A DNA stretch of 64,000 nucleotides, from positions 67,289,806 to 67,353,805 of the forward strand of contig CM074179.1 of NCBI GenBank assembly GCA_037179385.1, given 5' to 3'. Source of the stretch: Holothuria scabra (lineage: Eukaryota > Echinodermata > Holothuroidea > Aspidochirotida > Holothuriidae). The notes under the pieces were generated by a model. It saw only the letters and a list, made by a program, of their open reading frames with translations, was not told the origin of the DNA and did not search any database. A program made the translations under genes and the position numbers. Positions 9,761 through 21,375 of the stretch are shown one piece after another (positions within the stretch are counted from its first letter, which is position 1; each line of letters starts with the position of its first letter).

Positions 9761-12700
9761 GTATTGTGCGTTTGTAATACATTCTGAACATTATATCATT
9801 ACAAATTCTGAGAGCCAGCTCTCCATTTGCTCACACTGATCATTTCCTACACCCAAAAATTGTAAGTCTTTACGCGCACGACACTGGTCGTAACAAGCGT
9901 TCGCAATAAAATCTCATAAAATCAAGAGCAACATCATTTTACTTGTTCGACACTTCTTTATTTGAAATCTTTTCTGTTAACACCAGAAATTTTTAGTCTC
10001 CCGCACTCTCCACTTCCATTAATTTATATCGGAACTCCGGTCGTACTGTATGCGTTCGTAAAACATGTCCCTTGTAAGTGTCAGAGCAACTTAGCGGAAT
10101 TTCTTCCGATAACAAACACATGGGGCAAAGGCATTTTCTAGTCACATCGGAACATCGGTCGTATCGGAGGTGTCCTTTGTTTTGCTGAAGTAATTCTCAT
10201 TAGTGAGAATATACACCTTTCACCCGTGTCTTACCTCTAAATTTGTTGTAAAATCGCAAAAGAATGTCTCCATTTACCCGGGAGGTTTAACGGCATTCCA
10301 GAAACTTTCTAAAACATAACTCATATCTTTCTGTAAATACATGAAACTTTCTTTACCGATTTACCGTAAAGCCCTTTCTATTCGGAAATACCGTTTTATC
10401 AAGGAACATCTTTGCTTCTACAACCGCAGTTTTATCCAGTTTGAAAACTATCTATGCACACGAAGTTTTGTGTTTCATAATAAATATCCATTCACCCGCG
10501 ATATTAATTACCGTTACTGGCACAAACTCGTCTGCCAATATGACCACAGAGTGAAGCTTTCGTGACACTTTCAAATCATTCTAGTACTGCTTTAGGCGAA
10601 TGGGTCTGGTTGTTACTATGCAACCGTTTTGTTTTTCTCTTTGCTAGCTATACACTGGCCTACCGAAGATTAGAGAATACAAGGTGATAACCCATATTCT
10701 TCGTGACATTACGTTTGCATTTCCCCTCCGAATTTACTACATCGCTACCGATTACTATATCGCATCGAGACCGGGTACCTTTCTGCCAAGGTCGAAACGC
10801 GTCTAGCAATAGCATTCCATTTATGGCTTACTACCAAGTAGGGTCGCTCAATAACGTGTAAACCAGACCCACCCTTGGTTTCCTGTTCTACTATCTTATT
10901 TACTTGCACATGGTAATTTGACAATTTCATACGATACATTATCAGTATCTGTTACATCCTGGCATATAACTTCAGTCGTGTCACTGGGTTCTGGAGCGTC
11001 GACCATTCTTTTTAACTCAGACATTCTCAAAAAACGTCCCGTCGAGACAACCACTTGAGTTTTGAGTTTATAGGAGGTGCAGCATTTCAGTCTAATGGGG
11101 TTTCTGTCGGCATGCAAACATAGTGTGCGTTCACCTTCTGCCCCATGTGTCGCAGCTTGCCAAATAGCCAAAATATTCTTGAAATGATGCGGAGGGGTAC
11201 ACCCATCTCTCAATCGAGGTTTCGATTGGCAATATTTGCGCCTGCTGCCTTTACCTTATCTCGCAAATGACTAATTACGATGGGATACATTACAGAACGT
11301 GCAGCATATATATTTTATGCAAGATGCATTGACAACACACTTCCGAATATTCAAGGGATGCCATGGGTACTAATGATGCCATGGCGTCTTGAAACTGTTT
11401 TCTTAGTCGTGTTAACCGTGTCCCTAGTCGTGTTCTCTTTTTTTGTAAACAGGTTAATAGGCTTTTGGGACTGAACCCTAACACTTTCATTTTGAACCAT
11501 AATACCGATTCTCAAATAGATATTGAGAAATTACTGGAAGTATTGTTCATTTTGCATCTAGGCCTCTTAAACAGCATCAAACTTACTCTCGGGAATCACC
11601 TATCCCCTTTCCTCCTACAGTTATTAATCTTCAACCCTCCAACTCTTAAACTTATTCCCTAGAACGACGATTAGGAATGAAGGTGGTGAGTCACCCAACC
11701 TAAAGAAAATGGCGCTGCTCCTTAGTATCATGATTAAAAGGAGCCACTCATGAATTGATCGATATGACGAGATACGACGCTTCTGGTTGTGGAAACTAGG
11801 TTTTCCCTTTAAAGATATGGCGGCACAGTACAAAGCTAGATAATAAGACAAACTCTGTACACCCAATAATGACGCATGTCCTGAGCTACAGTGGAAACTG
11901 TGATTATGGGTAATGATGTCAAGGGGTAATAATTGAATATTACGTCATAAACTAAGTTACTAATAGAGTTTTACGCGAAAACTGATAGCTGTGTTAATCT
12001 ACGTCATACAGGTAGTTTATTGATTCATTTCATTTAAATTTTATTTTCATAAAAACGAGTTAAACTTGACAGTATGAAGCGCAAAATGTAAACACTAAAC
12101 GAACAGCAGAAAAAAGGTTAATGGGTTATGAAAGCTTGTGACTCAACGATCCCTGAGAAAAGCAGTGACTTTGATACCATATGGTCAGTGGCGATGGCCG
12201 CTCCATGAACCAAAATTGCCTGCCGGCGTCCCTTTTAGATTTCTAACATTTTGCTATAAAGAAAACCTCTCCGTCTAACCAAAATTCGTAGCTCCACTGC
12301 TGATGGAATTGAAACAGGTCTCCCAATATTAAAAACAAATACCTTTTGACTATGATTATTTAGACAGTAACTAGGTAATGCCCCGTAATAAAGAAAACAA
12401 ATACCCGCTCTTAAACTTAGAAAATGGTAACAAACAAGTTCAATTTTAATACACAAAACCGCAGCAGCCCAAAGAATGAATGAAGCGTATGATTTGGAAA
12501 AGGGTCAGATGTGGAAAGAAAGGAAAGAGCCGTGATAGGGATTCCTCGACGGACGGCTGAAGATATATTACTTGTGCGCACATACATTGCAGCCCGTCGA
12601 CGCCTTGGGCAGGAACTGATAACATTCATCGTGAGGGCACACGTCTCTGTCCTCAACAAAGATATTATAAACATAGATATCAAACTTAAAATGGCGCGGT

Positions 12701-13100
12701 GACTCGCAACGGAGGCCGAAACGGAGGGGCGGAGGTGCTGATCACTGATCAGTCGTTTTGGATACCAACAGGCAAATTGATATCTTCCGGTAGCGTAAAT
12801 AAGTCTGATTTTAAAACTTTTGCAATTCTTGCAAACACCGCCCTTCAATATATTCGCTTACATGAAACGGTTTTAGGCTTCATCGTGGCTTTCTTCTTAA
12901 GAAAATTTGAACATTAACGCCCGACGCCTGGTTTGAAGTTAATTGACTAACTGACTGGTCAGTTTCTATGGTATCCTCATAGTTAGCGTTTATATTCTTA
13001 GGCCCTTACAACACAAAATCAACTTCTACGTTCTTTAACCAAGCACGCGGAACTACGCGTAAATAACTCCGGACCGCCGCGTACATATGCATTGTGCGAG
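9760..13100. other. No recognisable gene
   Basis: Several frames of 60-143 codons occur on both strands (for example 10896-11213 minus and 12417-12848 minus), but none carries a motif I recognise. A plus-strand frame at 12511-12702 is Arg-rich and could be an unannotated exon, but nothing supports that. Confidence 0.5.
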
Positions 13101-13118
13101 TACTTCGCACAATCCGTT

Positions 13119-13338
13119 CCATCCGTTCGTGTTTAAAGCTAGGTGTCCGTAAATTTGACAACTTTGAAGTAATTGTATCTACTTTGTAAATCAAGGAGTG
13201 CGCCCTTGTCCGTTTACGTATTTCTATAGAAAAAGTGTGTAGAAACGTTACGGCGAAACTTATATTTCGCCCCCAAAATTTTTTTCCCTTAAGGTAGACT
13301 TTTCAACAACAACTTTCCCCCTAAGTGCCGAGTTAGTG

Positions 13339-13424
<86 letters not shown>

Positions 13425-13775
13425 CTAATTCCCACCTTAGGGGGAAATTGTTATATCTGCGCGTACATAGGGCGGAAAAATGACAATGAAATACATAAGA
13501 AAAACAATTCGCCCTAACGTCTAAAAATATAAACAACGTTATTTCAATGGCCAGCCATCCGTTCGTGTTAACAGCTAAGTGTCCGTAAATTTGACGACTT
13601 TGAAGTATTGGTATCTACTTTGTAAATTTAAGAGGGCGCCCTTGTCCGTTTACGTATTCCTATAGAAAAAGAGTGTAGAAACGTTAAGGCGAAACTTATA
13701 TTTCGCCTCAAAAAATTTTTCCCCTTAAGGTCGACTTTTCAATAACTTTCCCCCTAAGTGCCGAATTAGTGAAAT
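13119..13775. repeat. Two ~220-bp direct copies, each followed by a TA microsatellite
   Basis: 13119-13343 and 13550-13770 are close copies, each starting CCATCCGTTCGTGTT and ending AGTGCCGA(G/A)TTAGTGAAATAT. The first runs into (TA)n at about 13340-13422 and the second into an interrupted TA tract reaching 13906. Just after the first TA tract, 13423-13452 is an inverted copy of the stretch before it, so the TA run sits at the centre of an imperfect palindrome. Confidence 0.85.
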
Positions 13776-13819
13776 ATATTTATATATATATATACATATA
13801 TATTTACATATAAATATAC

Positions 13820-13907
<88 letters not shown>
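13775..13907. repeat. (TA)n microsatellite
   Basis: An interrupted TATATA tract with TACATA and TTTA variants at the left, then an almost pure run from about 13828 to 13906. Confidence 0.95.
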
Positions 13908-13910
<3 letters not shown>

Positions 13911-13984
13911 GAGTACGGGTTCTGGTAGCAACAATATTCCTCAGGAAACTTGCAGGATCCTTAAGGATTCAAAAGACCCAACTT

Positions 13985-15605
13985 TTTAAGAAATTATGTA
14001 GAAAAGAGTAAAACGATAAACAGGAGTCAACTACAGGTTAAAAAGATGTTAAAAGAGCATCTCACCAGGGAGCTTTCGTCTATTTCTTCAGACTTCTTCA
14101 ACGTGACTGTACAAAGCAAGTTAACGTATTGGTATATAAGATCTTTAAAACCATAGGAACAGGTTGCCAAAACACGTAAAAAACAGCAGCCAAGCAAATG
14201 AAAGGGCTAAATCTTAAAACCTAATCAAACTTACTGACAAACATCCTATTTGGGATCGGAGGATAAAAATACCAAAGCGAAAATCTGTACCTGACGCCTA
14301 AAGAAGTCCAAGGGAATATACACAAGCATGCGTAGTTGTTAAACTTTAAAGGGGCTACAAATTATCTCCACTAAAAAGTAAAATACTAAACTAATAAAAA
14401 TCAGACTTATGATTTCTAAAACGAATTTTTAACTGGTTTGTAGTAGATCCCACATATTGCACATTACATTTACAGCACGTGGCCAAGTAAATAACTTTAG
14501 AGCTAGTACATGGAACTTTAGCGTTCATAGGATAAGATTTACCTGTGACAGCGCTGGTGAGTTCCTTCTTTAAAAAATTTATGACATAAGTCACATCGCA
14601 CTTTGTCACATTTGAAACATCCCTCTTCTTTAAAAGTCCCGGCATTTTGATTTCCTCGCAGAAGGCTATAAAGAGATTTGCATTTCCGGTATGCTGGGAA
14701 AATAGACTTCTCTGGAAAAAGTATCAAATGTTTGGAAGAGCTATGAAGAAGAGGCAGGTGCTTTCTAAGGATGCTCCCTACATTTGGAATATTAGGGTTG
14801 TAGTCGAGGACTAAAGGAAATTTTCGTGGTTTTCTCTTTTTGTGACTTGGTTTAAGAAGCTCACTTCTAGAAATTTTGTCTGCCTTTTGAAATTCACTTA
14901 AAACAACATTCGGTGCATAACCACTTTCTATTAAATAATCCTTATATTCTGTAAATTTCACTTGCAAAATATGATTACTAGAATAAATTCTTTTTAGTCT
15001 TAAAGCAATGCTGTAAGGAATACTTTTTAAGTTAGACCTAGGATGGGCACTATTAGTTAATAAATAAAGATGGCCATCGGTAGGCTTAGAATATACACTA
15101 GTAAAAAGTTGCCCATTAGTAACTTCAATTTTAACATCTAAAAATTCAAGCTCTTTGTTAGAAAAGCGTAGCACAAATTTAATTGGGTAAATAGAATTAA
15201 TGAAGTCAGTGTACCTATGTAGGGCTTCTTCCCCATCTCTGAAACGCCACCAGTTGTTCGGCTTAAAGGGGCCTTCATTATTAGCTATACGATCTAATTT
15301 AAACGTCTGGTACAGATTTTCGCTTTGGTATCTTTTTCCTCCGATCCTAAATAGGATGCTCGTCAATAAGTTTGATTAGATTTTAAGATTTAGCCCTTTC
15401 ATTTCCTTGCCTGCTATTTATTACGTGTTTTGACAACCTGTTTCTATGCTTTTAAGGATCTTATATACCAATACGTTAACTTGCTTTGTTCAGTCACGTT
15501 GAAGAAGTCTGAACAAATAGACGAAAGCTCCGTGGTGAGATGCTCTTTTAACATCTTTTTAACCTGCAGTTGACTCCTCTCTATAGTTTTACTCTTTTCT
15601 ATCCA
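13985..15605 (-). mobile_element. Penelope-like element relic with inverted arms
   Basis: A minus-strand coding relic at 14391-15366 lies between two ~300-bp inverted arms, 13985-14293 and about 15308-15605, with only scattered differences. For example, the GGTACAGATTTTCGC word at 15308 reappears as its complement ending at 14293. Penelope-like elements often carry such inverted or tandem terminal copies, so the arms fit a retrotransposed, rearranged Penelope unit. Microsatellites directly abut both outer ends. Confidence 0.8.
14391..15366 (-). pseudogene. Penelope-like reverse transcriptase C-terminus plus GIY-YIG endonuclease start (broken)
   Basis: The frame at 14539-15366 (275 codons) shows the post-catalytic part of a Penelope-type reverse transcriptase: KELEFLDVKI, SKPTDGHLYL and NSAHPRSNLKSIPYS. 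Then come the linker with CFKCDKVRCDLCHKFF and, after a frame change near 14560-14645, VIYLATCCKCNVQYVGST. The last is the start of a GIY-YIG-like endonuclease (IYLxxC ... QYVGST), the nuclease typical of canonical Penelope elements. The motif expected as RFRDD plus about eight residues before GEEALHR is missing: the frame reads WWRFRDGEEALHR, so the catalytic DD is deleted. The endonuclease stops after RFRNHKS. It is non-functional. Confidence 0.85.
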
Positions 15606-15695
15606 TCCATCCATCCATCCATCCATCCATCCATCCATCCATCCATCCATCCATCCATCCATCCATCCATCCATCCATCCATCCATCCATCCATC
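15599..15695. repeat. (ATCC)n microsatellite
   Basis: About 23 almost perfect ATCC tetramers. It starts exactly where the right arm of the Penelope-like relic ends and leads directly into a TA run at 15696-15767. Confidence 0.98.
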
Positions 15696-15761
<66 letters not shown>

Positions 15762-15779
15762 TATATTTCGCTTGGAACT

Positions 15780-15854
15780 TGGCTTCATGGCTCAGAGGTT
15801 AGAGCGTCCGCACTAGAAAGCGGGAGGTCCCGAGTTCGAATCCCGGTGGAGTCA
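15780..15854 (+). tRNA. tRNA-like sequence, probably a SINE head or tRNA pseudogene
   Basis: The 75 bases fold as a cloverleaf: a 7-bp acceptor stem (TGGCTTC with GGAGTCA, including two G-T pairs), a D arm with GCTC/GAGC, TCCGC/GCGGG around the anticodon loop, and a T arm with GAGTTCGAATC. A-box (TGGCTCAGAGG) and B-box are good. The anticodon loop is ACTAGAAA, one base too long, so an AGA anticodon is only nominal. A five-T run at about 15861 could end Pol III transcription. Serine tRNAs should have a long variable arm and this one does not. It is bracketed by TA microsatellites, as are many SINEs. Confidence 0.55.
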
Positions 15855-15897
15855 ACATTGTTTTTCACCTCAGCCAGATTTTACAGCTTTACCAATT

Positions 15898-15934
15898 ATA
15901 TATATATATATATATATATAAAACAAGATAAAGC

Positions 15935-16013
<79 letters not shown>

Positions 16014-16034
16014 GAGGAATATATATATATATAT
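15898..16034. repeat. (TA)n microsatellites
   Basis: Three TA runs (about 15898-15920, 15938-16011 and 16019-16034) separated by short unique words. They generate a long but meaningless Ile-Tyr frame. Confidence 0.97.
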
Positions 16035-16095
16035 AAAGGAGAGAAAATTGATTCACGCGGGGTATTTATAGCTTGTTGTCGCTTCTGTGAATCAC

Positions 16096-16171
16096 GAGCT
16101 GATCTAGCGTAGTGGTCATAGACTCTGCCCGGAAAGCGGAGGATGGTGGGTTCGGTCCCCCTTGCGGCTCA
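16096..16171 (+). tRNA. Second tRNA-like sequence, degenerate
   Basis: GAGCTGA at 16096 pairs with GCGGCTC at 16164-16170 at six of seven positions. The A-box TAGCGTAGTGG is perfect and the anticodon stem TCTGC/GCGGA is complete. The loop CCGGAAA has C where U33 is required and a nominal GGA anticodon, and the T stem is weak. A T5 run follows at 16173. The degenerate state argues for a tRNA-derived SINE head or pseudogene, not a working tRNA. Confidence 0.5.
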
Positions 16172-16199
16172 ATTTTTCTCTCTGGTGTTTTTCTTCAAC

Positions 16200-18250
16200 C
16201 GTTCCTTCTTTGATAAGAGTTTATACTCTATCGTGGATCGGTATAAAATTCATGATCGCATGGTTTACTACAACACTTTCGACCTTCACATTCTAACTTC
16301 GATCTACCAACTTCGACCTATATACAATATATAGAGACCATCGTACTTCTAACGTTAGCCTAGAACCTTACCAATATTACAGGGTTTTGAAGCCCTAAGG
16401 CTTCCTTTCAACGGTTATTAATTGAACGTAATTAGACCTACTAGCACTAGGTAGATTACCTTTTTCAACTTCCTCTAAAGTCTTAAAGTAATTTCCAGCG
16501 TAGGAATTGTGCTGTGCGGACTAGCTAAGACAAGTACATTCACGCACACATCCACTGTAGACTCACGGGAGTAAATGTTATCGCTAGATGCACTCGGGCT
16601 ACGCCCTCGTTTATCGTTTGTGTAAAGTAAGTTGAAATACGGGGGATCTTGCGTAGCCGAAAACAGAAAAAGAGATGGAGAGTGCCAATTTATTTGATGC
16701 TGATTTATTGGTTGATTGAGTTCCAAAAAGATCAAGTTTGATTTTTCGGCCGGCAAAATGGTGAATGGTAAATGCTTCTGCTTCGGGCTGTCTTGCACGA
16801 GTTCGAAAACACTAAGTGAGAGCTGCTTGTAAACCTCGTGGGAGATCCAAACACATGCAGTCCCCTGATTGGTTTAAAGTTGTAACGCACCAAATTAAAT
16901 AAATATTAATGAATTTGATGATCTAAATGACCATCGAGGAGGACATAGAGAGTGAAATTGGCAACACCTTGAAAATACGAAATACAGCGTATACGTGAAA
17001 CTGAAATGAAAGAGACTCTCTCACGTTCACCGGTAACACGTGACGAGAAACAGGAAGAGCCCTGAGAATCTAACACAAAAGGAAGAGAGAGTTGCCCGTT
17101 AAAACATGATGGCGTCTGTGTTAAAATTCATCGACGGTTCACCATACTACATGACATATCTTATTGTCTTTTTAAAATGTTGAAAAATTTTACTCTTAAG
17201 CTTAAAATATTGAATACTACTACATAAGGTTAAAACAAATAAGTGTTCTTTGGCAAGTAGATTAAAAATATTGAATACAAAATGATGAGAGATGAGTGCG
17301 GAACAAAAGAAGAGAGGTTGGTCCAAAAACTAAAATGAAACCAAAGTAAGCACGGCGTAATAATACATTCGAATCAAATATTTTCTTTAGAGTGAAGTGT
17401 GTATATACACGAGGAACATCAAAATGTAAAGGGAAAAGATCCCATGACGCCTATTTAAAGTAAAACCATGACCAAAGAATAATGTAAGTAAACTTCTTAT
17501 AGCAGACGTAGGGCTACTCTGTGACGCTTGAAGAGAAATTAAATTCAGAAGTGCCATCTGAAACAAGAATATGTGGGTGTTCTCAGAATTATTGCATTTG
17601 GTGAGGATGAAACCAGAATATTCTACCTACGCGAAAACTTGAAACATAGTACATCTGACTGCAATGATGCACTAAAGTCGTTAAAATGATAAGCTTAGGA
17701 TTTACAAAGAATTGTGAAGACATTTTCTTGTTGAAAAAAGATGAGTAACTAGACTCAGATTGATAGAAGTTAAGGTAATACGGCTCGTTATGACTGTGGG
17801 CAAGCAGGGGAGACACTGTCACGTTCAACAAAAGTTCATTTGTGATCAGCATTTTCTGTGTGAATACAAGTGTTGCTAATATTCCTGGTAGGGTTCTTGT
17901 TGACTGGGTTAAAGCTCTGACGAATCCACAATGACATACCACTCCTGTTTTACACATTTGATTGACAGTGAATATTCGCTCACATTTCAAAGCGTAGTGA
18001 AGATGTCACCACAAGTTGCAATAAACCTCCATAAAAATGCATAACGTTTCTTCTACTTTATCAAGACATTTCAAAGATACACAACAGGACGAAAAGACCC
18101 CGAAATTATGATAAATACAATATGCATTAAAGATTGTATGATAACCAAAACATACGTGGAAAGGAAATGTCGCATTGATGCCTGCTACTGGAACAATTGC
18201 TGAACAAACTTATCAGGCCAACATTAGACTGGGACACGTGCATCTAATAA
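16200..18250. other. No recognisable gene
   Basis: Frames at 16475-16798 (minus, 107 codons) and 17589-17990 (minus, 133 codons) have no motif I recognise. The right part may be the 3' end and LTR of the Gypsy element that follows. Confidence 0.5.
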
Positions 18251-18779
18251 ATAATCCAAAAGGTGGGTCATTTCCGCATATTGATGAACATTTCACCAAA
18301 ATTTATATGGTTGAGTATCAATGGGTGTCCCCATAAATCCCATACTCAACAAAGTTTCCTCTCTGGAAACGTGTACGGCAAACTTCCATCGTGCTATGGG
18401 GAGCATGTGGTAAATGTCGATATTGCAACTTTATTTGGTGGTCATTTAAAGGCACTGTAGCAGCTAAAAGATGGTTGGGCTTAATGTGGTGCAGGCACAG
18501 GGAGACATCAATGGGTTCTACATGATAGATAGCAAAAATATCTTGCTTGTGACGGAAGGCAAAACATTCTCTGTTTCATCGTGAAACTGAATATGATGAT
18601 AATCTTTGTTTACACTCATATGCACATTTTCATCACATGCTGTTTTAAGTTTGTCAACACTTGTAATAGGTGTACGTGTCTGTACTGTGTATTGATGCTC
18701 GTACAAAACATGGTTTGAGCCTTGAAACTAAATACGTCTTGCAAAACTTCACCTTTTAATGTCTGCGGAAGATAGTGAG

Positions 18780-19560
18780 TACGATCAAGAATTTCATGTA
18801 CGACAAGCGGTCCAACCCATTATGCAACGATCCTACTAGAATTCGCAGTAAGTGAAGAGCTCGTTGCCTTGTACAAGTAGACAAGCTGTCCCACTGAAAT
18901 GATGGCACTCTTTTTCCAGCCTATTCGTGATCTGAGAATTTTGCTTTGCCTAGTGTAGACATTATTTTGACATCCAAACTAATCTTATCAAGAGGTCGAT
19001 ATAAATCTGGTACTCTTGCGTAAAGTTGTCTAATTTAACTTGCTTGGGTTTAAATTGTTGACATCTAAGGCAAGCCTTGACATAATTGCTGACACCCTGA
19101 AACATGTTTCTTATAAAGAAGTGTTGTCTTATGGTGAAATATGTTCCCATTACACCTTGATGACAACTGAGAAGATCATCGTGATATTTGGAAAGAGTTT
19201 TTTCTACCATTGTGTCAGGAATAGCTAATTGCAGTACCACTCTAGACTTTCGCTGAGCATGCGAAGTCAACCTAAACAAAAGACCATCACACATAAGATA
19301 TTGCTCAGTTCGGGTACGAATATAACGAGCAAACTTAACATCCTGTGGCAAAATATCAAACGGCAAAAAATCGTAGATTGGCTTAAAGAAGGGACCCGTC
19401 GCCTGTTGCATTTTCAATTGCTTTGCATCAAATGGTAAATCGTAATTTCGGGTGATTTTACTTTGAATTTTGTGCATCACACGTTGTATATCTCTTTGAT
19501 GAAGTATGTGTGTAGTCCGAAAATTCTTCACATCTGCAACAAGGGGTTTACTTGTCATCA
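18780..19560 (-). pseudogene. Gypsy integrase, catalytic core missing
   Basis: 18962-19558 encodes the region before and including the HHCC zinc-binding domain, with His-His in KYHDDLLSCHQG and Cys-Cys in KACLRCQQF. Right after it the frame reads IDLLIRLVWMSK and stops, and the next recognisable piece (about 18780-18910) resembles the C-terminal SVGQLVYLYKATSS module. The D-D-E core that should lie between is absent, so there was an internal deletion of roughly 400 bp or more. Confidence 0.75.
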
Positions 19561-20300
19561 GGGGGTGCCCTGTGGCGTTCTTCTGGTAAATCTACGAGAC
19601 GCGGCCCTGTCGGAGCTTGTGGTGTGTTCACCTTTTGACCTTGTGATGGTAAAGGATGATGATGTAAGATAGGTGGCACTGAAATAAGCGGTTGCTGCAC
19701 AGGTAGGGAACCACCTGTTGGGGGACTGAATTACCACGGAAAGCAGGTGGGGCGGTTGGGTTGGAGTGTTTTGCTGCTGTGACGTATCACTACTTGGTGC
19801 AGGTGTGTGCATATTCCCACTCGTGGCTGCAGGGGGTGGGGAAGTTTTCCTCCCCGAGAACAAATCTGGTACCGAAACACCTGAAGCTTTAGCTCTAGTC
19901 AAAACTGGCAGAGCATGATCTTCTGAGTCATTTTCGAGGAATTGTGAGATCGCAGAAAATGCAAGAGGAAGTATCCTATCAATTTCAGAGTGGCCATTCT
20001 GAGGCGCTTTGGAGAGGTAATCTGCTAAAGCAAATTCAGAACCCGTATTACACCCAAACTTGAATCAAAACCGTGACTACTTAAACATTTAATCTTTGAG
20101 TCGCGAAGTAATGGGCTCACCTTTTGATGTGAGAATGTCGACAAATGCAACATGATCCACATGCGTCATGCGTCAAATTCGACATTTTTGAGAAGGTGAA
20201 TGAAGACATTGATATTAATGAGCAAACCAAAAATTTTAACTCTGTTACACTATATCGGGTACAAGCGTTGGTAAAACATTAAAGTAGTAACCTAAAAGAT
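19558..20300 (-). pseudogene. Gypsy RNase H to integrase linker (degraded)
   Basis: A Pro/Ser/Thr-rich frame at 19558-19902 continues from a stretch where ADYLSKAPQNG resembles the Gypsy RNase H end motif (normally ADxLSR). The upstream RNase H is shattered by stops. Assignment rests on position between reverse transcriptase and integrase plus this one motif. Confidence 0.5.
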
Positions 20301-21375
20301 GTTTTTTCCATCAGCAGTGTGAGGTAGGTATGAATCCTTGATGTGTCACTAAAAAAAGTAAAACGACCTTCTCTTTAAGGCATATGAAGAACTGGTGGAT
20401 TACACATTAAATTAAAAATTGTTTCAAAGGCTTTCTGGTGTTACTCTGTCCACTTAAAGTGACGTTTCTGCCTACAAAATTTTTGAATAGGTCTCAAATG
20501 TTCCTGGATTCGAGGAAAAAGCTTGACACATAGTTTACTGCACCTACAAATCTGCGTGCTGCCTTTGCATTGTGTGGGACTGGCGTGTTGCGAACCGCAT
20601 TACATCTATCAGTTAGTGGCTGAATTGCATCCTTTCTATTATTATGAACAGCTATGATATGTCCCACTTATGTGACGAATTAGCAAAATAAACTACACTT
20701 GCGTGGGAAAATCTTCAAACCATTAGCTATGAAAGCTTTAAAAATTGCTAGCAAGTGTTTGGAATGAGACGACTTGTCTTTGCTGTAAACAATAATATCA
20801 TGCATCAAAATACCAAACTGATCGGAATTTGGTATCTGTAAAAGTACTTCAGTCATCTTAGCGCTAAATATACTCGGACCTAGATTCGGTCACTGTGGCA
20901 GACGCTTATAGAAATAATGTCGGCCTCCACTATAAGATGCAATGCCTGTGTACCTCTAAGCTTTTTAGCTAGAAGGAATACAGAGGGTGGCAGATTTCAA
21001 ATCTAAGTCACTTAAAATTGTGGCATCAGAGTTACCAATTGTGCATAACGTCTCGTTCAAGAGTGGGAAAGGGTGGTTAATTCTCTGAATCCTGCTATTT
21101 AAACAACGGAAGTCAGTTACCAAACGTTTCTCATTTGTGCCCTTTTTTGAAAGTAAGAAAAATGGAGACGTATAAGATTGGTTCCCAACAGCCAAGATAC
21201 CAAGATCTACAAATTTATCTAATTCTCTTGAGACAATAACTTTATTATCTGGAGATAATTTATATGGCCTAATGAAGACAGGCTCGGTTTTGGTTGAGGT
21301 TTTATCTGTCTCAAAGTTCGGGCAAGTGGAGAGTTCACCATACAAGGAGGAGACTTCCTTATTTTTATCCAGCAT
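20300..21375 (-). pseudogene. Gypsy reverse transcriptase (broken)
   Basis: 20965-21375 contains RPYKLSPDNKVIVSREL, KRLVTDFRCLNSRIQ and LSDLDLKSA, which carries the first catalytic Asp of a Ty3/Gypsy reverse transcriptase. After a stop near 20965 the similarity resumes in the same strand. The YxDD box reads LMHDIIVYSK at about 20790-20820, so the first of the paired Asp residues is His. The thumb-like VGHIIAVHNN and FVGAVNYV pieces follow. It cannot be active. Confidence 0.8.

Noticed and set aside
12417..12848. 143-codon minus frame and overlapping plus frame near 12.5 kb as host exons
   Set aside because: No recognisable domain and no convincing splice or start context.
15505..15560. Hammerhead-ribozyme-like TGAAGA ... 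GTCT/AGAC ... GAAA word in the Penelope arms
   Set aside because: Penelope elements can carry hammerheads, but the first core C is T and I could not form stem I, so the core is incomplete. A covariance model search would decide.
15570..16112. A 180-codon plus-strand frame through the ATCC/TA tracts and the tRNA-like unit
   Set aside because: It is made of microsatellite translations (Ser-Ile-His-Pro and Ile-Tyr repeats) and has no domain.
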